Source: Petrosia ficiformis
Taxonomy: Eukaryota; Porifera; Demospongiae; Haplosclerida; Petrosiidae
Reading direction: 5' to 3'
DNA length: 64,000 bases
NCBI GenBank assembly: GCA_947044365.1
Contig: OX345636.1
Location: forward strand, 54,787,746-54,851,745
A program made the translations under genes and the position numbers. This document shows, one piece after another, positions 24,078 through 37,500 of the stretch. A model generated the notes under the pieces. It ran no database searches, was not told where the DNA came from, and saw only the letters and a list, made by a program, of their open reading frames with translations. Within the stretch, counting starts at the first letter, position 1. The number at the start of each line of letters is the position of its first letter.

Positions 24078-25185
24078 ATTAATGTCTTTAATGTGTGGTT
24101 TTGCTGCATGTATGTATGTATGTACGTATGTATGTATGCATATATGCACTATGCATGTATGTATGCATGTAAGACCTGTGTCTACCAACATACATGTATA
24201 CTATTAGAAGTCATTGTACTTCATCATGTAGTCTATAGTTTTATATCTCCAATAAGCTGATAACTCATTTTTAATGTCCTTTGTTACTGAGCATAGAAAT
24301 TAATTAGTCAACTAATTATATATTATAATGAAAAGAACTGTCACATATGTATATGTATGTACATGTATATACATGTATGATTGTATGTACGTATGTTACT
24401 ATATATGTTATTTACTTGCATTTACTAAAGCACATTCTACTTTGATTCTGGAGGTGCTGACTGTACTAGAAATGGTAAAGTTATATATCTTCTGACTCAT
24501 CTGAAACATAGAGTATGTATTTCAGTTTTTCAGTCCAATTCTGAAAGCTCTAGTAGTATCTATTACCAGTACCTCTGGATGTACTAGACATGATACTACA
24601 TAGAAACTTTTCATAATAATTATTATATAACTGCACAATGTATTGTGAATTTGGGATACACTGTGCTGATGAGACCCAATAGGTCGAAACAATCTGATCA
24701 GTATACACATACTTCAGATTGTCCACAGTTGCCCTTACAAAGTTATAACACATCTGATTGCATGAAAATTTTTCTCAATGTAACACACAAACATGCTGTG
24801 TCTGGATGACTGTCTGTATGTTAACTTAAGTGTCCCATCACATTTCTCAGAACCATCAACTATCAGCAGAAAAGCTAAATTTTGATAGTTTACGATTATA
24901 TATGGACATATTAATGGTGATATTAATTTGTGATGGTGCAATGAGGAAAAACTGACTGACTATCTCAAAAATCAGACTACCAAAATATGTTCTGAAATCA
25001 TTTATAATTCCACTTCACAGAAAGTATTAATAATGTCACGATCTCATCCCAAGGGGGGCATAACTAACCTCAGATAGGGATTGTGATTGCGATAGACGCT
25101 CGAAAAGTTCAGCACCTAATTAATTATTTACAAGGATGTGGTCAATTTATTATTTACGATTTAGTTAAGCAAACTCGAAAGTAAA
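21860..25185. other. Long stretch without a supported gene; several microsatellites
   Basis: (CA)n at 22063-22092, poly-G of about 18 at 23070-23087, (GT)n at about 24050-24077 and (ATGT)n at 24105-24170 and 24345-24400. A possible short exon near 24430-24476 (FYFDSGGADCTRN, GTAAAG donor) is too weak to call. Nothing else is recognised. Confidence 0.5.
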
Positions 25186-26200
25186 ATGCCTGTACAAACA
25201 GGGGATCCAGAAGATACAATCTCCATTGATGTTAGAAGAGATTTCGTTTTACAAGATAGTCTGCGAGAAGGAAAGCAAAGAAAAATGGAAGATGTTACTT
25301 GCAAATGGTTGAAGGTCTGTACTCTCTCTCTCTCTCTCTGTAGGAGTTAAGGAAGCATTTTTCAAAGTTAGTCAAGGAGTGATAGATAATCACCTACTTA
25401 CCTCAACCTCAGTGAGTAGTTCATTTAGTCCATTCAGTGGTACCATCTCTCTCTCTCTCTCTCTCTCTCATTGCTTTACTTTGTTTGGCAATATAACTAA
25501 CAATACTGATGTTTTGTTTCTTTTCAGTTTGCTTTACTTGTTGACATGAGCAGTTCGGAGGACAGACAAGAAGTATGTAATTAATAGGATTAGGAATAAA
25601 CTATGATTGTTCATTAAACATTTTTTCTTTTAGAAAACTCTGTGGTCTTTACTGGAAAGTAGAGAAAGGAAAGAAAAGGAACTCGAAAATATCAATAAGG
25701 AAATTGAAAAGATAACAAAACCTTCACCTCTCCCAAAAAGGAGGAAGTTGGAGATAGACTTAAATCCATCCTCTGTCAAATGGAGCGAATTATTTAAGGA
25801 AAGCATTGTACAAAATTTTACAACAATGCAAGTGCTGAAGGCCGAAGAGCCTCCCTCCTCATCCTCATCCTCCTCCTCCTCCTCCTCCACATTATGTACA
25901 AGTGAGGATGTGAAAGAATGTGCATATGTAAATGAGATCATTACAAAAAGATTTCTAGCGCAAAATGAAGGACTTACAACTCTAGTGTGTGGTAACGTTC
26001 TTGCCCACATAGTGAACCATTTACAATCCCCCTCTGATGATACCTACTGTATAAAGATTTTTTCAGTTGTCAAGGAGGTCATAGAAGATGCCCGAAAAAA
26101 CAATTACATCATCATGCGATTAGTTAACCAACGAACTGTCGTCGTTGTCGAGCTTAAACCAATTATTAGTGAAGATCTTGGCTATTATTGTGGTAATTGA
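25186..26200 (+). CDS. Unrecognised four-exon protein with coiled coil, NLS-like patch and polyserine
   Basis: Exons by eye: 25186-25314 (start MPVQTGDPEDTISIDVRR), about 25353-25411 (EAFFKVSQGVIDNHLL), 25528-25572 (FALLVDMSSSEDRQE) and 25634-26200. All join in phase 0 if exon 2 uses the TTAAG acceptor just inside the obvious CTGTAG; the outer acceptor would shift the frame. The last exon has a charged helix (ESRERKEKELENINKEIEKI), a basic patch PLPKRRKLE that could be a nuclear signal, then an 11-Ser run encoded by TCC/TCA repeats, and a C-terminal part with VCGNVLAHIVNHL. The start faintly resembles the first strand-helix of a HECT domain, but no HECT core follows. CT microsatellites sit in both first introns. 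Stop TGA at 26198-26200. I cannot name the family. Confidence 0.55.
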
Positions 26201-26250
26201 TTTGGTAATCAAAGCAGATTAATTAAATATCTCATGTCTGACCACATACA

Positions 26251-28263
26251 TTAAAGGGTAACTGCAACAGAAAAAATTTTTTTTTATTTTTGCAGAAAAT
26301 GATAGTATTTATTACCAAAACAATGTGTATCAAAAATTAAATGATGTATCAAATCCCAACAGGGAATAATAAGCTGCACAAAAACTGCACTTTGTAAGGT
26401 TGCAGTAGTTTAATTTTCTTATCACACCCACGCTTCCTGTTTTATGCAAGCGCTTCCTCATAAAGAGGAAATGGGGTGCGGTTTTACGTGACATCACAGA
26501 AGGGAGTCAATCTCGTGAAGAATGATGAATTCGTGTGTGGCTGCAGGCTGTATTAACAAACATACTGATGGTGTGAGCTTATTTAAGTTTCCTCAGCATC
26601 CACATTTAAGAAAACAATGGGCAGATGCTGTGAAAAGAACAAGAGATAAGTGGAGTGGTCCAAGCCATTATTCAGTTTTGTGCAGCACACACTTTACTGC
26701 AGACTGCTTTGAAAAGTCTTTAGAAAGTTTGGAATAAAACAAAGACCAACACTGAAGAACGATGCTGTACCTACTATTTTTAAAAGAACAAGAGAACCTC
26801 CTTGTAGCTCAGAAGAATGCAGTTCTAACTTGCTGAGAAGTAATGAAACTGAACCAAGAAAAAAAGGACAGAAAAGAAATAGACAGAAAGTGAGATGAGG
26901 CTATAATTTTGACTTATATTAGTATTACATATATTTATTAATGTATTACTATTTTTATTAGATAATACAAGAAATGATGATCAAAAATTCTAATGATGAA
27001 AGTGAGAAGTTAGGGAGTTATGGACAAGAGAACAGTGAAGATGAGACCAACATTTTTGCTTCACATGTGAAGGTACATACAAACAGATTTGTGTAATTAT
27101 TAAAAAATAGTTCACTGTTAGAGATATCAGCATGCTATATAAAAATAACTTCACAATTTACAATTCTACGGTGTTAAATAATTTTTTTGCATCTCCTTTT
27201 TGTGTTAATTTTCTGAAATGCTTAATTATTTAGTTAGTTACTTTTTATATATGATCTATTTACATAAGTTAAACAATATTCCAAACAGTGATGCTACTTG
27301 GTTTTATCATTCTTTTGTAGTGCCATGAAGTACACAGGTAGACCATAAAAGTGTTGCAACAGGAACTTCACATTCATTGATGAAGGATGTAAAGTTAAAA
27401 GATGTGGCAACTGAGACTCTATCAGTTATTAAAGTTAGCACTGCTGTAAGCACAGAAAATGTTCAGAAAAGCAACGTTTGCTTACAAGTTCACCCTGTAG
27501 TAGTAAAATGTACAGCTAATTAATGTATGACAAAATTAATTGTAAGATTACTAAATACTTAACACGTTTACAGGTATACAGATAGTGCCATCAGTTTGTG
27601 AGATGGGGATACAGTCCAGTTTAATAACAAGGTCAGAAGAGAATATCGCAGATGAAGAATTGAGTCAAACCAGTCATAGCACAACCAAAGCTCCTACCAG
27701 TTTTTTTTTTTTTTCATTCATGCATACTATTATTATAAAAAAATATTAGGGTAATGCATATGAAATCCAATATATACTCTCTGTTGAGGGAAATGAGTTT
27801 ATGATTATATTAACTCCACACGACAGAACAACCACCCTGATATCTTGTCCCAACCAGCCCCGTATTAGCACCTAAACAAAAGGTATTTTTTTGCAATAAC
27901 ACTATAAATAAATATACTTATTAATTGAACAGGTAGATGTGAAGAACCATGTTCTTGATGTATGTTGCTTGCAATAATACTCGAACGATGAGGCAACTTC
28001 ACGAGATTGACTCCCTTCTGTGATGTCACGTAAAAACCGCGCCCCGTTTCCTTTTTATGAGGAAGCGCTTGCATTAAACAGGAAGCGTGGGTGGGATAAG
28101 AAAATTAAACTACTGCAACCTTACAAAGTGCAGTTTTTGTGCAGCTTATTATTCCCTGTTGGGATTTGATACATCATTTAATTTTTGATACACATTGTTT
28201 TGGTAATAAATCATTTTCTGCAAAAATAAACCAAAAAATTTTTCTGTTGCAGTTACCCTTTAA
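26251..28263. mobile_element. Kolobok-like DNA transposon with long TIRs, TTAA target sites
   Basis: The element is about 26255-28259. It starts AGGGTAACTGCAAC and ends with the exact inverse. TTAA lies on both sides (26251-26254 and 28260-28263). The TIRs are about 265 bp (26255-26520 and about 27998-28259), with roughly 90-95% identity by eye. A THAP domain begins right after the left TIR. TTAA duplication plus THAP and an AGGG start is the Kolobok pattern. No transposase core is found, so the copy is internally deleted or non-autonomous. Confidence 0.8.
26522..27072 (+). pseudogene. THAP zinc-finger protein fragment of the transposon, frameshifted
   Basis: The THAP C2CH DNA-binding domain is clear: CVAAGC, then LFKFP, W...V...W and CSTHFTADCF, about 65 residues. 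The frame then ends at SLESLE, but one base off it continues with FGIKQRPTLKNDAVPTIF, the usual THAP exit (..LK.DAVPTIF). There is thus a one-base loss near 26717-26722. Exon 1 ends at a GTGAGA donor near 26889. A second acidic exon at about 26962-27072 (QEMMIKNSNDESEK) ends at GTACAT. Downstream coding is not traceable. Confidence 0.75.
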
Positions 28264-28756
28264 AAGGTTAACATCTTGAAATATATTCACATTATAGTGA
28301 GAGTTGAATTCTGGAGCAAGAAATAAGCTTATAACTCCAAGACCCAGCAAGTGATCCTCATGAAACTTGTTATGCAGGGATATTACTTAGTATACTTTTT
28401 TACTATGGTGTAGTAATTCAAGTTGCAGTTAGTCTATCAGACACACCTATGATAGTAAGTTGCAGTGGTAGAGAGCGCTATATAGCGTCCGAGCATATGT
28501 AGTGTCCAATAATTGACACTTTACTCTACCTGTGCAAAATAGCTGAGAAACAAGCATTTGCATTTGACAAAATTCCTATTTTACAAATAACCCATTTTCA
28601 CATCCACAGTCACAAATACTGTAATCATTAATTAATCCTTAGAGGACTGAGCTTGTTTTTCCCATTTTCAACACTGGTGTCTTTGCATGCTGCAGATATC
28701 TTGGCCTCCGTTCACATTCTGTACCACAAATTTGGCTCCTTTTCTGTTACTTCTAG
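28264..28756. other. Non-coding spacer
   Basis: Sequence between the Kolobok-like element and the dispersed repeat. I see no gene and no clear element. Confidence 0.4.
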
Positions 28757-29125
28757 CAATGGCGGGGTAACTGTAGTTGCTCTCTGAGAAAGATCGGAGT
28801 TTGATAGTGTCTAAAAAGGTAAATTTTATGGTTTCAGTGAAAAGCTACAGAATTCAGCTTTCTTCAGCCTCTTGTAACTACAAAAGTAAAATGAATTTTC
28901 AGAAAACGGCTCTATTTGTTTTCTCAAAATGCATTGTACTCGGTTTTGTAGTTATTGCAATTGCAAAAATGGAGATTTTTCCAACACTCTCTGTCTTCCA
29001 GACAAATATAAAGATGATCAGAAGATATGAAGGTTGCTATTACACCAGGTTAGAGTCATATTATATAATATTCTATTTTGAAACTGATTGGAGTCGCATC
29101 TGCCCACTCCCTAGTACCACCTTAA
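28757..29125 (+). repeat. Dispersed repeat, copy 1 (family of 53.6, 54.2 and 63.2 kb)
   Basis: It begins AATGGCGGGGTAACTGTAG and ends CCTAGTACCACCTTAA. It is the same half-unit that forms the arms of the fold-back at 53.6-54.65 kb. It lacks the GCACGCCATGATTGG block present in the other copies. The open frames in it repeat with each copy and are not taken as genes. Confidence 0.8.
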
Positions 29126-29149
29126 TTTACTTTCTGTATTACATTTCAG

Positions 29150-29795
29150 TTTTTTTGTCCTGATAACATTAATGGTCAGTCATGCTGCAAGTTTGATTCA
29201 GGTCTTTATGGGTGCTGTCCAACCCCTGGTGGTCTCTGTTGCCCAGGCAATTATTGCTGTTATTTAGGAGAAGGGTGTGCTTTAGAATATAAAGTTTGCG
29301 ATAGGTGGGCTCCTAGTGGGTACTTGGTATATGACATACCCTTGCCTCTCAAAGAACCAATTAATCATTTCGCTAAAATTGCTGCTTCTTTAAGCAGTGA
29401 TTGCCCGGATAAAATAACTGCTTGCCCTGATGACTCTTCTTGCTGTAAGATGAGTACTGGAGGATATAATTGCTGTCCTTTGACTAATGCAGTCAGTTGT
29501 GATAATGATGAACATTGCTGTCCTAGTCACTATACATGTTCTGTCAAGAATAATTTTACTGATCCGAGTGGCCAAAATCACATTCCGTTTTATACTCGAT
29601 TTCCAACTTCAAATGTTACAAATCTCCACTTCTGTCCTGATAAAACAAGTCGTTGCACTAGTGATCAGACTTGCTGTGAGATGACAAAAGGATTTGGATG
29701 CTGTGGCTGGCATGCCTAATGCTGTATGTTGTGCTAATAAGAAGTATTGTTGTCCATCAGACTCAACCTGTGATGTGGAGAAGCAAGTGTATTAA
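29150..29795 (+). pseudogene. Granulin-repeat protein, 3' exon with frameshift
   Basis: Granulins are secreted, cysteine-rich growth-factor-like modules. From a TTTCAG acceptor the frame reads three granulin units: FCPDNINGQSCCKFDSG...YGCCP...LCCPGNYCC; then DCPDKITACPDDSSCC...YNCCP...HCCPSHYTC; then FCPDKTSRCTSDQTCC...FGCC. In the third unit the frame breaks (GWHA stop at about 29717-29719), but the rest is present in another frame (MPNAVCCANKKYCCPSDS, ending TCDVEKQVY and TAA at 29793-29795). The slip lies near 29703-29712. A dispersed repeat ends only about 25 bp upstream of the acceptor, and no signal-peptide exon is seen. Confidence 0.8.
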
Positions 29796-30166
29796 AAAAT
29801 AATAATTTAACTAGTCTTTGCTGCTGAAAAAAAGATTTTTCTCTGTTCTGTTGTTCCATTTTTATTTTGTTATTATTTTGTTGATCATGTGAAATGTCCG
29901 AAGTAAAACTATGTCAGTGACTGCGTATTATAAACCAATATTCTTTTATCATTATGTGTGAATTTTTTGTAGTAGATAAGTGTTCTATAATTATTATGAT
30001 GTACACAGCATCATTTGAGGGTAGATGAGAGGAAAATACTACCTTTAATTATAACTTGCTACATACACCCTAGTTATCTATATAATTTTATTATAGTGCT
30101 GCATTCTTGTGTAATTTTTTTAATGACATGCAGCAAATTTTTTAACTTTGTCATAAATAGTCTCAT
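29796..30166. other. Non-coding, 3' of the granulin exon
   Basis: AT-rich; possible polyadenylation context only. No gene is seen. Confidence 0.4.
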
Positions 30167-30246
30167 GTGCTAGCTCCTTCGCTCCAAAAGGAAGGGTCTG
30201 GTCTATTGCTTCAGAACTAGTCACATGTGGACGGCCGTGCGAGACT
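30167..30246. mobile_element. 80-bp MITE with TAGTCTC ends
   Basis: TAGTCTC at the left and GAGACTA at the right. The inner CTAGCTCCTTCGCTCC and GGAAGGGTCTGG match the ends of the 850-bp element at 59325-60176, so this is a short relative. No clear target duplication. Confidence 0.6.
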
Positions 30247-32107
30247 ACTTTAGCATGAGTTGTATAAGTGAACTAACTTCTACTCATTTCATCTACATCT
30301 ACCTTCTGGTTCTGACTCTTTCAATGAAAATCAGCATTTTTTCAATCAAGTATCTTGAAAGCAATTACGATTAATGACAAGAAATGACATTATTAGTAGA
30401 CTTGAACCTACATGTATAAACCAATTTGCCTTTACAACCCATACATACACATATATTTCATAATCAAAATTGCCTATATCCAGATCCAATCCGATATTAC
30501 AATTTATGAAATATAATGTATTTATATAGTTTACAATCATTCACAATCGTGGGCATAGTGTTAATTATTCATTTATTTTTACAGAGATACATTTGATAAG
30601 ACATGCCATCATCAGTTGCAAAGTAACTTTTGGAATTGTTGGCAAACTATATAGCTTGTGATCAGAATATATAATTAGTTACATAATTATAGCAAATATA
30701 TCATGTCACATTATAATAATTATTAATTACACAATAAGAACATATGTATTTAATATTCAAAACAAAATAGTGCTTCATGCAAGTCTTGAATGCATACATA
30801 CTATATACAAACATGCTAATGTGATTATTTGCAATAGCACTATCAAATTATCAGAAGTGATATAACTATAATTATTATAATAATATATTATATACTCATT
30901 ATTTTCACAGACAGACAATAACGGACATAGCTATAACACAGAGGAGGAATTGATTTCCCAAGACTCCAAGAGCGAGCTACCTTTATATATATAATATATA
31001 CCAGGGTGAAAAATTCTCAAAAGTTTATTGTCATTTTTATATTGGCACCCAGCGCTTTGGTTTTGCTCCAACTTGAAGCTGCTGCACTGCCCACCGACTG
31101 AAGTAAGGATTGAAGAAGAAATAGCTTCAAGGAAGAAAAGCTCCCAAATGAAATCAAGAGTGATCTACTTGCAAGCTGCTGTTACTTGTCAACCTTGTTG
31201 GTGTGAATGTTTCTGATGATTTAACTATGTAGTGAATGTAATTTGCATCCAAAGTCATTTGAATTTGCTCATTACACTTTTTTGATTGTATATATATATG
31301 ACTTTATTTACAATTGAAAAAAAAATATATATATATACATGTATATACTGTTTCGAAAACGAAGTAAATCATGGGTTATTGGTACATATACTTTGTATTT
31401 GTACTATCCAAAAGAAACAATTGTTATATCAAATCAAAAAATCTTAGAAAACAACTCATTGTCGTCAAATTAGCTTTGCCAAATCAGTAAGTACACAGCA
31501 TCAGAAATTTAGTGGGTATCCTTTTATCAGTGTAAACAGGTCCCCATGTCTTCTTCACCAAAATACTTTTAATAGTGTACTAATTTTTGTAAATAACATA
31601 TTATTTGCTAAAATATGGGTGCCACTCATAAGAATAGTAAGCTATATTACACATTCAACATAGTATAATACTATACAAAGCACAGAATACACAATACATT
31701 CATCCTTGAGTGAGAGGAAATACCTAACAATGCCTATACACCTAACTGATACAACCCAAGACTATATAAATTTTGTTACTCCAAAAACTATATTTGTAGT
31801 TGGAATATTAAGTGTGGCTCAGAAGGTCAGTAAATTAATGCATGCTAAATCTGAGTATTAATAATCATAATTGACTTTTATAAGTTCCAATCAAAGAAAT
31901 GTGAAATATTTCAAATTAATATTTTGTTGGTGCTAAATGAACTTGAAATCATATGAATTGATATATTGATTGAGGAGATAAAATAAATCAAAAAAAAAAT
32001 GAATACACGCTAAGCAAAATAGTGGAAATTATTATAATTGTAGCCACTACGTGGTATCTACATACTAGCAACATACGTGTGAGTAACACAACATACACAA
32101 TGTATGA
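30247..32107. other. Intergenic, no gene recognised
   Basis: AT-rich with short TATA runs (30990, 31290-31345). The 62-codon frame near 31028 has no family resemblance and no splice context. Confidence 0.45.
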
Positions 32108-34527
32108 TCAGTGTTTTATGTTCAATGCTAAATGATCTGGTATAATTATCGGAGTAGACGGACTGCTTGGATATAAATAATACTGATATCTTGGTGGATC
32201 AAGTATATTCTCAATCCACTCACGATTATGAAATATGTTAGCATAATATCCATATTTACCATTGCCACACCCCTCTCCACCGCTAACCACACCCACCAAT
32301 ACCCATTTATCATCATCATTATTTCGGCATGCAAGTGGCCCACCACTGTCACTCAAACATGCGTCTGCACTCCCTTCAGAAGAACTACCAGCACAGATAG
32401 CATCATCAGGCAAATAGTCATATTGTAGCTTACAATCATCCCAACTAACCAGAGGGACTGAAACTTTTCGGAGAACATCAGAGTTAGAACCTTTGGCTTG
32501 TACACGGCCCCATCCCGACACAACACACTCAGTCCCTGGAATTGGAAGAGTCTCACGTTTTCCAGGGAGGCATAATGGACGTACGGTCTTTGTAAAGAAA
32601 ATGGGTTCTTTCAGCTCAAGAAGTGCCAAGTCAGATGTAATACTGAAAGCTGCAGGAGTGTGTATTCGTGAGACATTTAATATTTGTTGTGAGCGCTCTC
32701 TATCAACAGTTCTATTGTATAAACCAACTCGTACTATAAAGTCACTTAAACTGAACAACTGATTTGAGTTCAAAACACAATGAAGTGCTGTTAGGATCCA
32801 TTTGGCGTCTATAATAGTACCACCACAAAATGCTTCACGATTAGACCACACAGATGGATTGTATTCAATTAATACCTGCATTAAATAGAATCCAAGCTTA
32901 ATTCATTATATATTATAATTTATATATTAGTTTTGTTTAGTTTGACAGCAATACCCACTTTTAAAAATACTGTTCATGTAGTTACGTGTTTTTAATTTAG
33001 TTATATACATGTATATAAGCAGTGGCGGATGGGGATGCTTGGGGAGCTTGAGCCCCCAAGCTCCATTTTAAATTTATTCTATAACTATTTAAATTCAGTT
33101 TTGATTTGTCTTAAAGATTAAATGTATTAATATACGCCTTGTTTTAGCATAATTAATTGTTTTATAAGTAAAGAAGAAACTGGAAGTCGGGTTTAGACTC
33201 TGCATAGTCTCATAGCCGCTCAGTACATAATATGTATACAGTGTGGAAAATGACCACACCCCTCATGAATGATTAACAAGCGAAAAATTTTGCACCCCCA
33301 ACTTTCCTGAAACTAACAAAGCATGCTTTTGATATTAGAGGGTCTTCTGTTAAACTAAGCAAGCTACAGATGTAAAATTTTGCACCCCAACTTTCTCTCC
33401 ACCACTATATATAGGTTAATTAACTAAAATAATAACTAGGAATACATATACATAGGAACTGCCATGCACTACTGTGCTTGCATTTTGTAAGTAATTAATC
33501 GTGACCCAAAATTAAAATTGGGTGTATTTTTGCACATTATTAAAATTAATTACCAAAGAAAATGTGTGTGTTTGTTTTCAACTTTGTATGTAACTTTTAC
33601 ATTAATTTTTGTAAAACTCGAGATTCAAACTTCCTTTGTTGTTGAGCAGGCTACAGATGTAAAATTTATGGTTTGCTATCAGCAGGAAGACTATGTAAGG
33701 TTTTTTTCCCAAGGGCAACACCTACATCTTTACTCGCCTGTATAACTTCCTTATTTTAAATAGCACAAACATTTAGTTTAACAGACAACCTTCTAATATG
33801 AAAAGCAAGCTTTGTTAGTTTCAGGGAAGCAAGGCGAGTGTTTGACTATACAGTATTCAGTGACATCAACCACACTTAGTGTCTTTAAAAATTACTATTG
33901 ACTGGCTGGCTAGATGTATCTCTATAGCCTCTTCTTTGTGTTTTGCTATGTAAGTGTAGCTAGGCATTGCATATGTTACTTTCTTATAGTTTCTTCTATT
34001 GAGCTGCATCACAAACATGCCTTGTGGTCGGTCATGTTTAATTATTGCATTCCTGAAGCATTACCAAACCACATATACACATGTACATATATACAATGTA
34101 TATATATATATATGTACATGTATATGTTAGGGCTGAAACGAATAGTAGTTTTTGGTATCCGGATATTCGCTTAGTTTAACGAACGAATATCCGGATATTC
34201 ACTTGCTTTTAGAGATATTTTGTCATAACTCGTTTCTAGTGAGATATTAAATATTAGCTCACCATTTTGCTGTTAATGGTTGCTATAGATGTTTATAACA
34301 ACAGCCAAAGTTGTTTAAACTATCCATTCAGTACTCTACAGGTGTAGAACGCCAGTAATACGGAGCAAGAAACTTCTCCGCGGCCATTTTATTGCAATTA
34401 TAATGTCACGTGTTCAATTTCTATGCATGCGCAAACATTAAACGAATATCCGGATGCTAAAAATACATCCGGATACCATTATAACGAACGAATATCCGGA
34501 TAAAGCGGGTATTCGTTTCAGCCCTAG

Positions 34528-34558
<31 letters not shown>

Positions 34559-37500
34559 ACAAACTAAGATCAAGATTTCACAGCACTCCTAGATTAGTTG
34601 CCTCACACTTACGTACTTAGCAATTATTAGGCTTATTAAAATTATTTTTAGTTAACTAACTGGTCAATTTTGATTTTAGATAGATATGGCTATTACCTGT
34701 ACTGTACAATTATAGTTATAGTTTCATTTAACTAAAAGGTAATATGCAAAAGTTTTAGTCATAGTTACCTAAATAAAACAGTGTATGTGACTTATATCAG
34801 TACTCATATTGTACCTATATAATTGTGTGGCTTATGCCTGTACATAATACTTATGTCAGTCTTACTCTACTATCTATGATCATGTTGCTATCAGAGTTAC
34901 CCCTATACTAATATACATATAGTATACATGTAGGTATGTCTGCTAATGAGTACTACTATACCTGCCATGGCCATGTTCCTATGGAAGACACAGGTGAACC
35001 TTGAACTATTCTTTTTCTTCGATATTCTAATGGTTTTCCACACATTTCTTTGATATCGTAAACTTTGACTCTAACTTTATACTCTTGTGTACCAAATCTA
35101 TTTTCTGCTTTGCAACTGAAGAAAAAAATATTAAGAGTGAGATTTAGGCATAATCAAACTCACCTACCCCGATATGTACATGTATTAGCGGAACTACTGA
35201 TGCAAGCTGGGGTGTGTAAACATCGAAGTGACTAACAGACATTTTGACCTATTTTTACCACTCTTGTTGTGCTCATGATATAGTTTGCATACTTTAATTT
35301 ACCGGACAATACCTAGAATTATCTAGCAATGTCTGCACTCATTTCTACATTCCTGTAGTTTGAATTTGACCAGTGATAATGAAGAATGAGATACTTGATG
35401 TTCTTTCACTAAACCTGAACTAAGCACACTGCTTTATAGTGGTGTGAACAACATCCAGCTAGAGCACGCATTTATTTATGCATTATGCACAATGCCCATT
35501 AGCTGACCGAGCCCCCTGCAATGACGCAACTTCCTTAACTATGTATGCGACACAAACATACATGTATACATACAAGAAACTCTGTGGAAACTTTCCACAG
35601 AGTTTCTTGTACATTGTACATGTATGTTCCACTGGAAAGCAATCATAGGTATGGCCAACTATTGATGTGTGATATGTATCAACATATTGAAATATTGATA
35701 TTTCATTTAATATTGTGATACAATATTGGCTTTTGAGTATATCAATATACTAGAATGAAAAGTTTAGTAAATTTGGTTTTCCCATTTGTCTAATTTTATA
35801 CCTAAAAGCAATTGTAACAAGCTAGAAAAAAATAGCACAAATTTACATTAATAACCATTTCAATTATTATTTCAAATATCGTGATATAGTGTAGTACATT
35901 TATTGTGATATTTTTGGTAGTGATATGCAATACTAGTTGTATTACACATCTCTAACTGCACACTGTATTAAATGTACAGTATAATATTATGTTCTACAGT
36001 ATACTAATTACCGTGAAAACTATTGTTGAAATACTGTAGTATGATAATCAAACTCCTGAGCAATTACTGTACTGTATGGTGAAGTTTTATTGACATACAT
36101 GTACACTATATATATGGAAAATACAGAATTGTTGGTACCGCTGATGTAAATTAGTAATAACCGGTTATTGCTTGACCTTTGTACCTTTTGTAATTGATCT
36201 GAAAATGACGACTGAGGAAGATACATGTAGTTATTCCCTCTAATAGAACTGCTCAAATTTGGCAACATTTTGGATTCAAAAGGCAATCAACTAAACTAGA
36301 TATATACATAAAGCAATGGTTGCTCTTCCTGGATGAGTAGTTTGACTGGCTTCCTTATAAAATTGTTTGACCGGCTTCCTTATAAAATTGATACATACAA
36401 ATTCGATCTATTTCACAAGTGAATGATTTTTTTAATCAAATATCCTATTTATGTACATAGTATACAACTTATAATGTATGTGTACATGTATGTATACATA
36501 TCTATTTGTGTTGTTATAGTTATAGTATGCCTGGTTTCTCAAGCTTTTAGTTTAGTTATATATAGTTTAAAAGGGTTTTAGTTTTAATTAACTAACTAAA
36601 AGTGTCTATTATTCATTTTAGTTATAGTTATTGCAGTAGACCTGTAATTTAGTTTTAGTTTTAGTTAACTAAAGTCACAATGCCTTACTAAAAGGGGTTG
36701 TAGTTATAGTGAACTAAAAAAAACACTAATATCTATACAGATGTACACATAATCTAATGCAATACTGTATAAATTACTGAAACACAACACTCACGTATAA
36801 GTTGACTGATCATTTCGTTGCACTCTTCTAATTCGTAACCTTTCATGAGTAATCGTAATTCTTCTGGTCCATAAATCGTCTTTTCGTATTACACCACTTG
36901 CCTTTCTCCATGTAATTTCAGCACGGGGATATGACACTGCTCTACATGGTAGAATAAGCTCATCTTTCACCCATACCTTAATACAAACTGGAGGAGCCTC
37001 AACAAAGACTGGCCTATGTTGCCAACCTAAAATAAACATAAGTAAAATAATTATCATTGTTGTTTTAGTTTGACAATATAGTCACCACCTTTAGTTGTAG
37101 TTATCAAACTTCTCAAATGTTTAGTTGATTAACTAAAATAATATTTGGCTTACTAAAAGGGTTTTAGTTTAAATTAAAAGTGTACTTCAAGTTATTTGTA
37201 GTAGGCCTGGGCGATAGTAAAAAATTTACTATCACGATAGTGTAGGGTTGACTATTCACGATAGTGAATACTATCACGATAGTTACGTATATATACAAAA
37301 GGCAGATATAATATTAACTTTATATTTTTATAACTGGTAAAATTTGATTAACAATATGAAATAAACAATGAACTCAATGATACATGTGTATTGTATAATG
37401 AAAAACTCTGTCACTAACTAAGTTTATATATAACTTATGCAGAAAATGTGTAATACTATATAATAGTATTTTGTAGTTATTGCATACACTTTTAATTTAA

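Noticed and set aside
27865..28074. 69-codon minus-strand frame
   Set aside because: It lies partly in the right TIR of the Kolobok-like element and mirrors non-coding TIR sequence.
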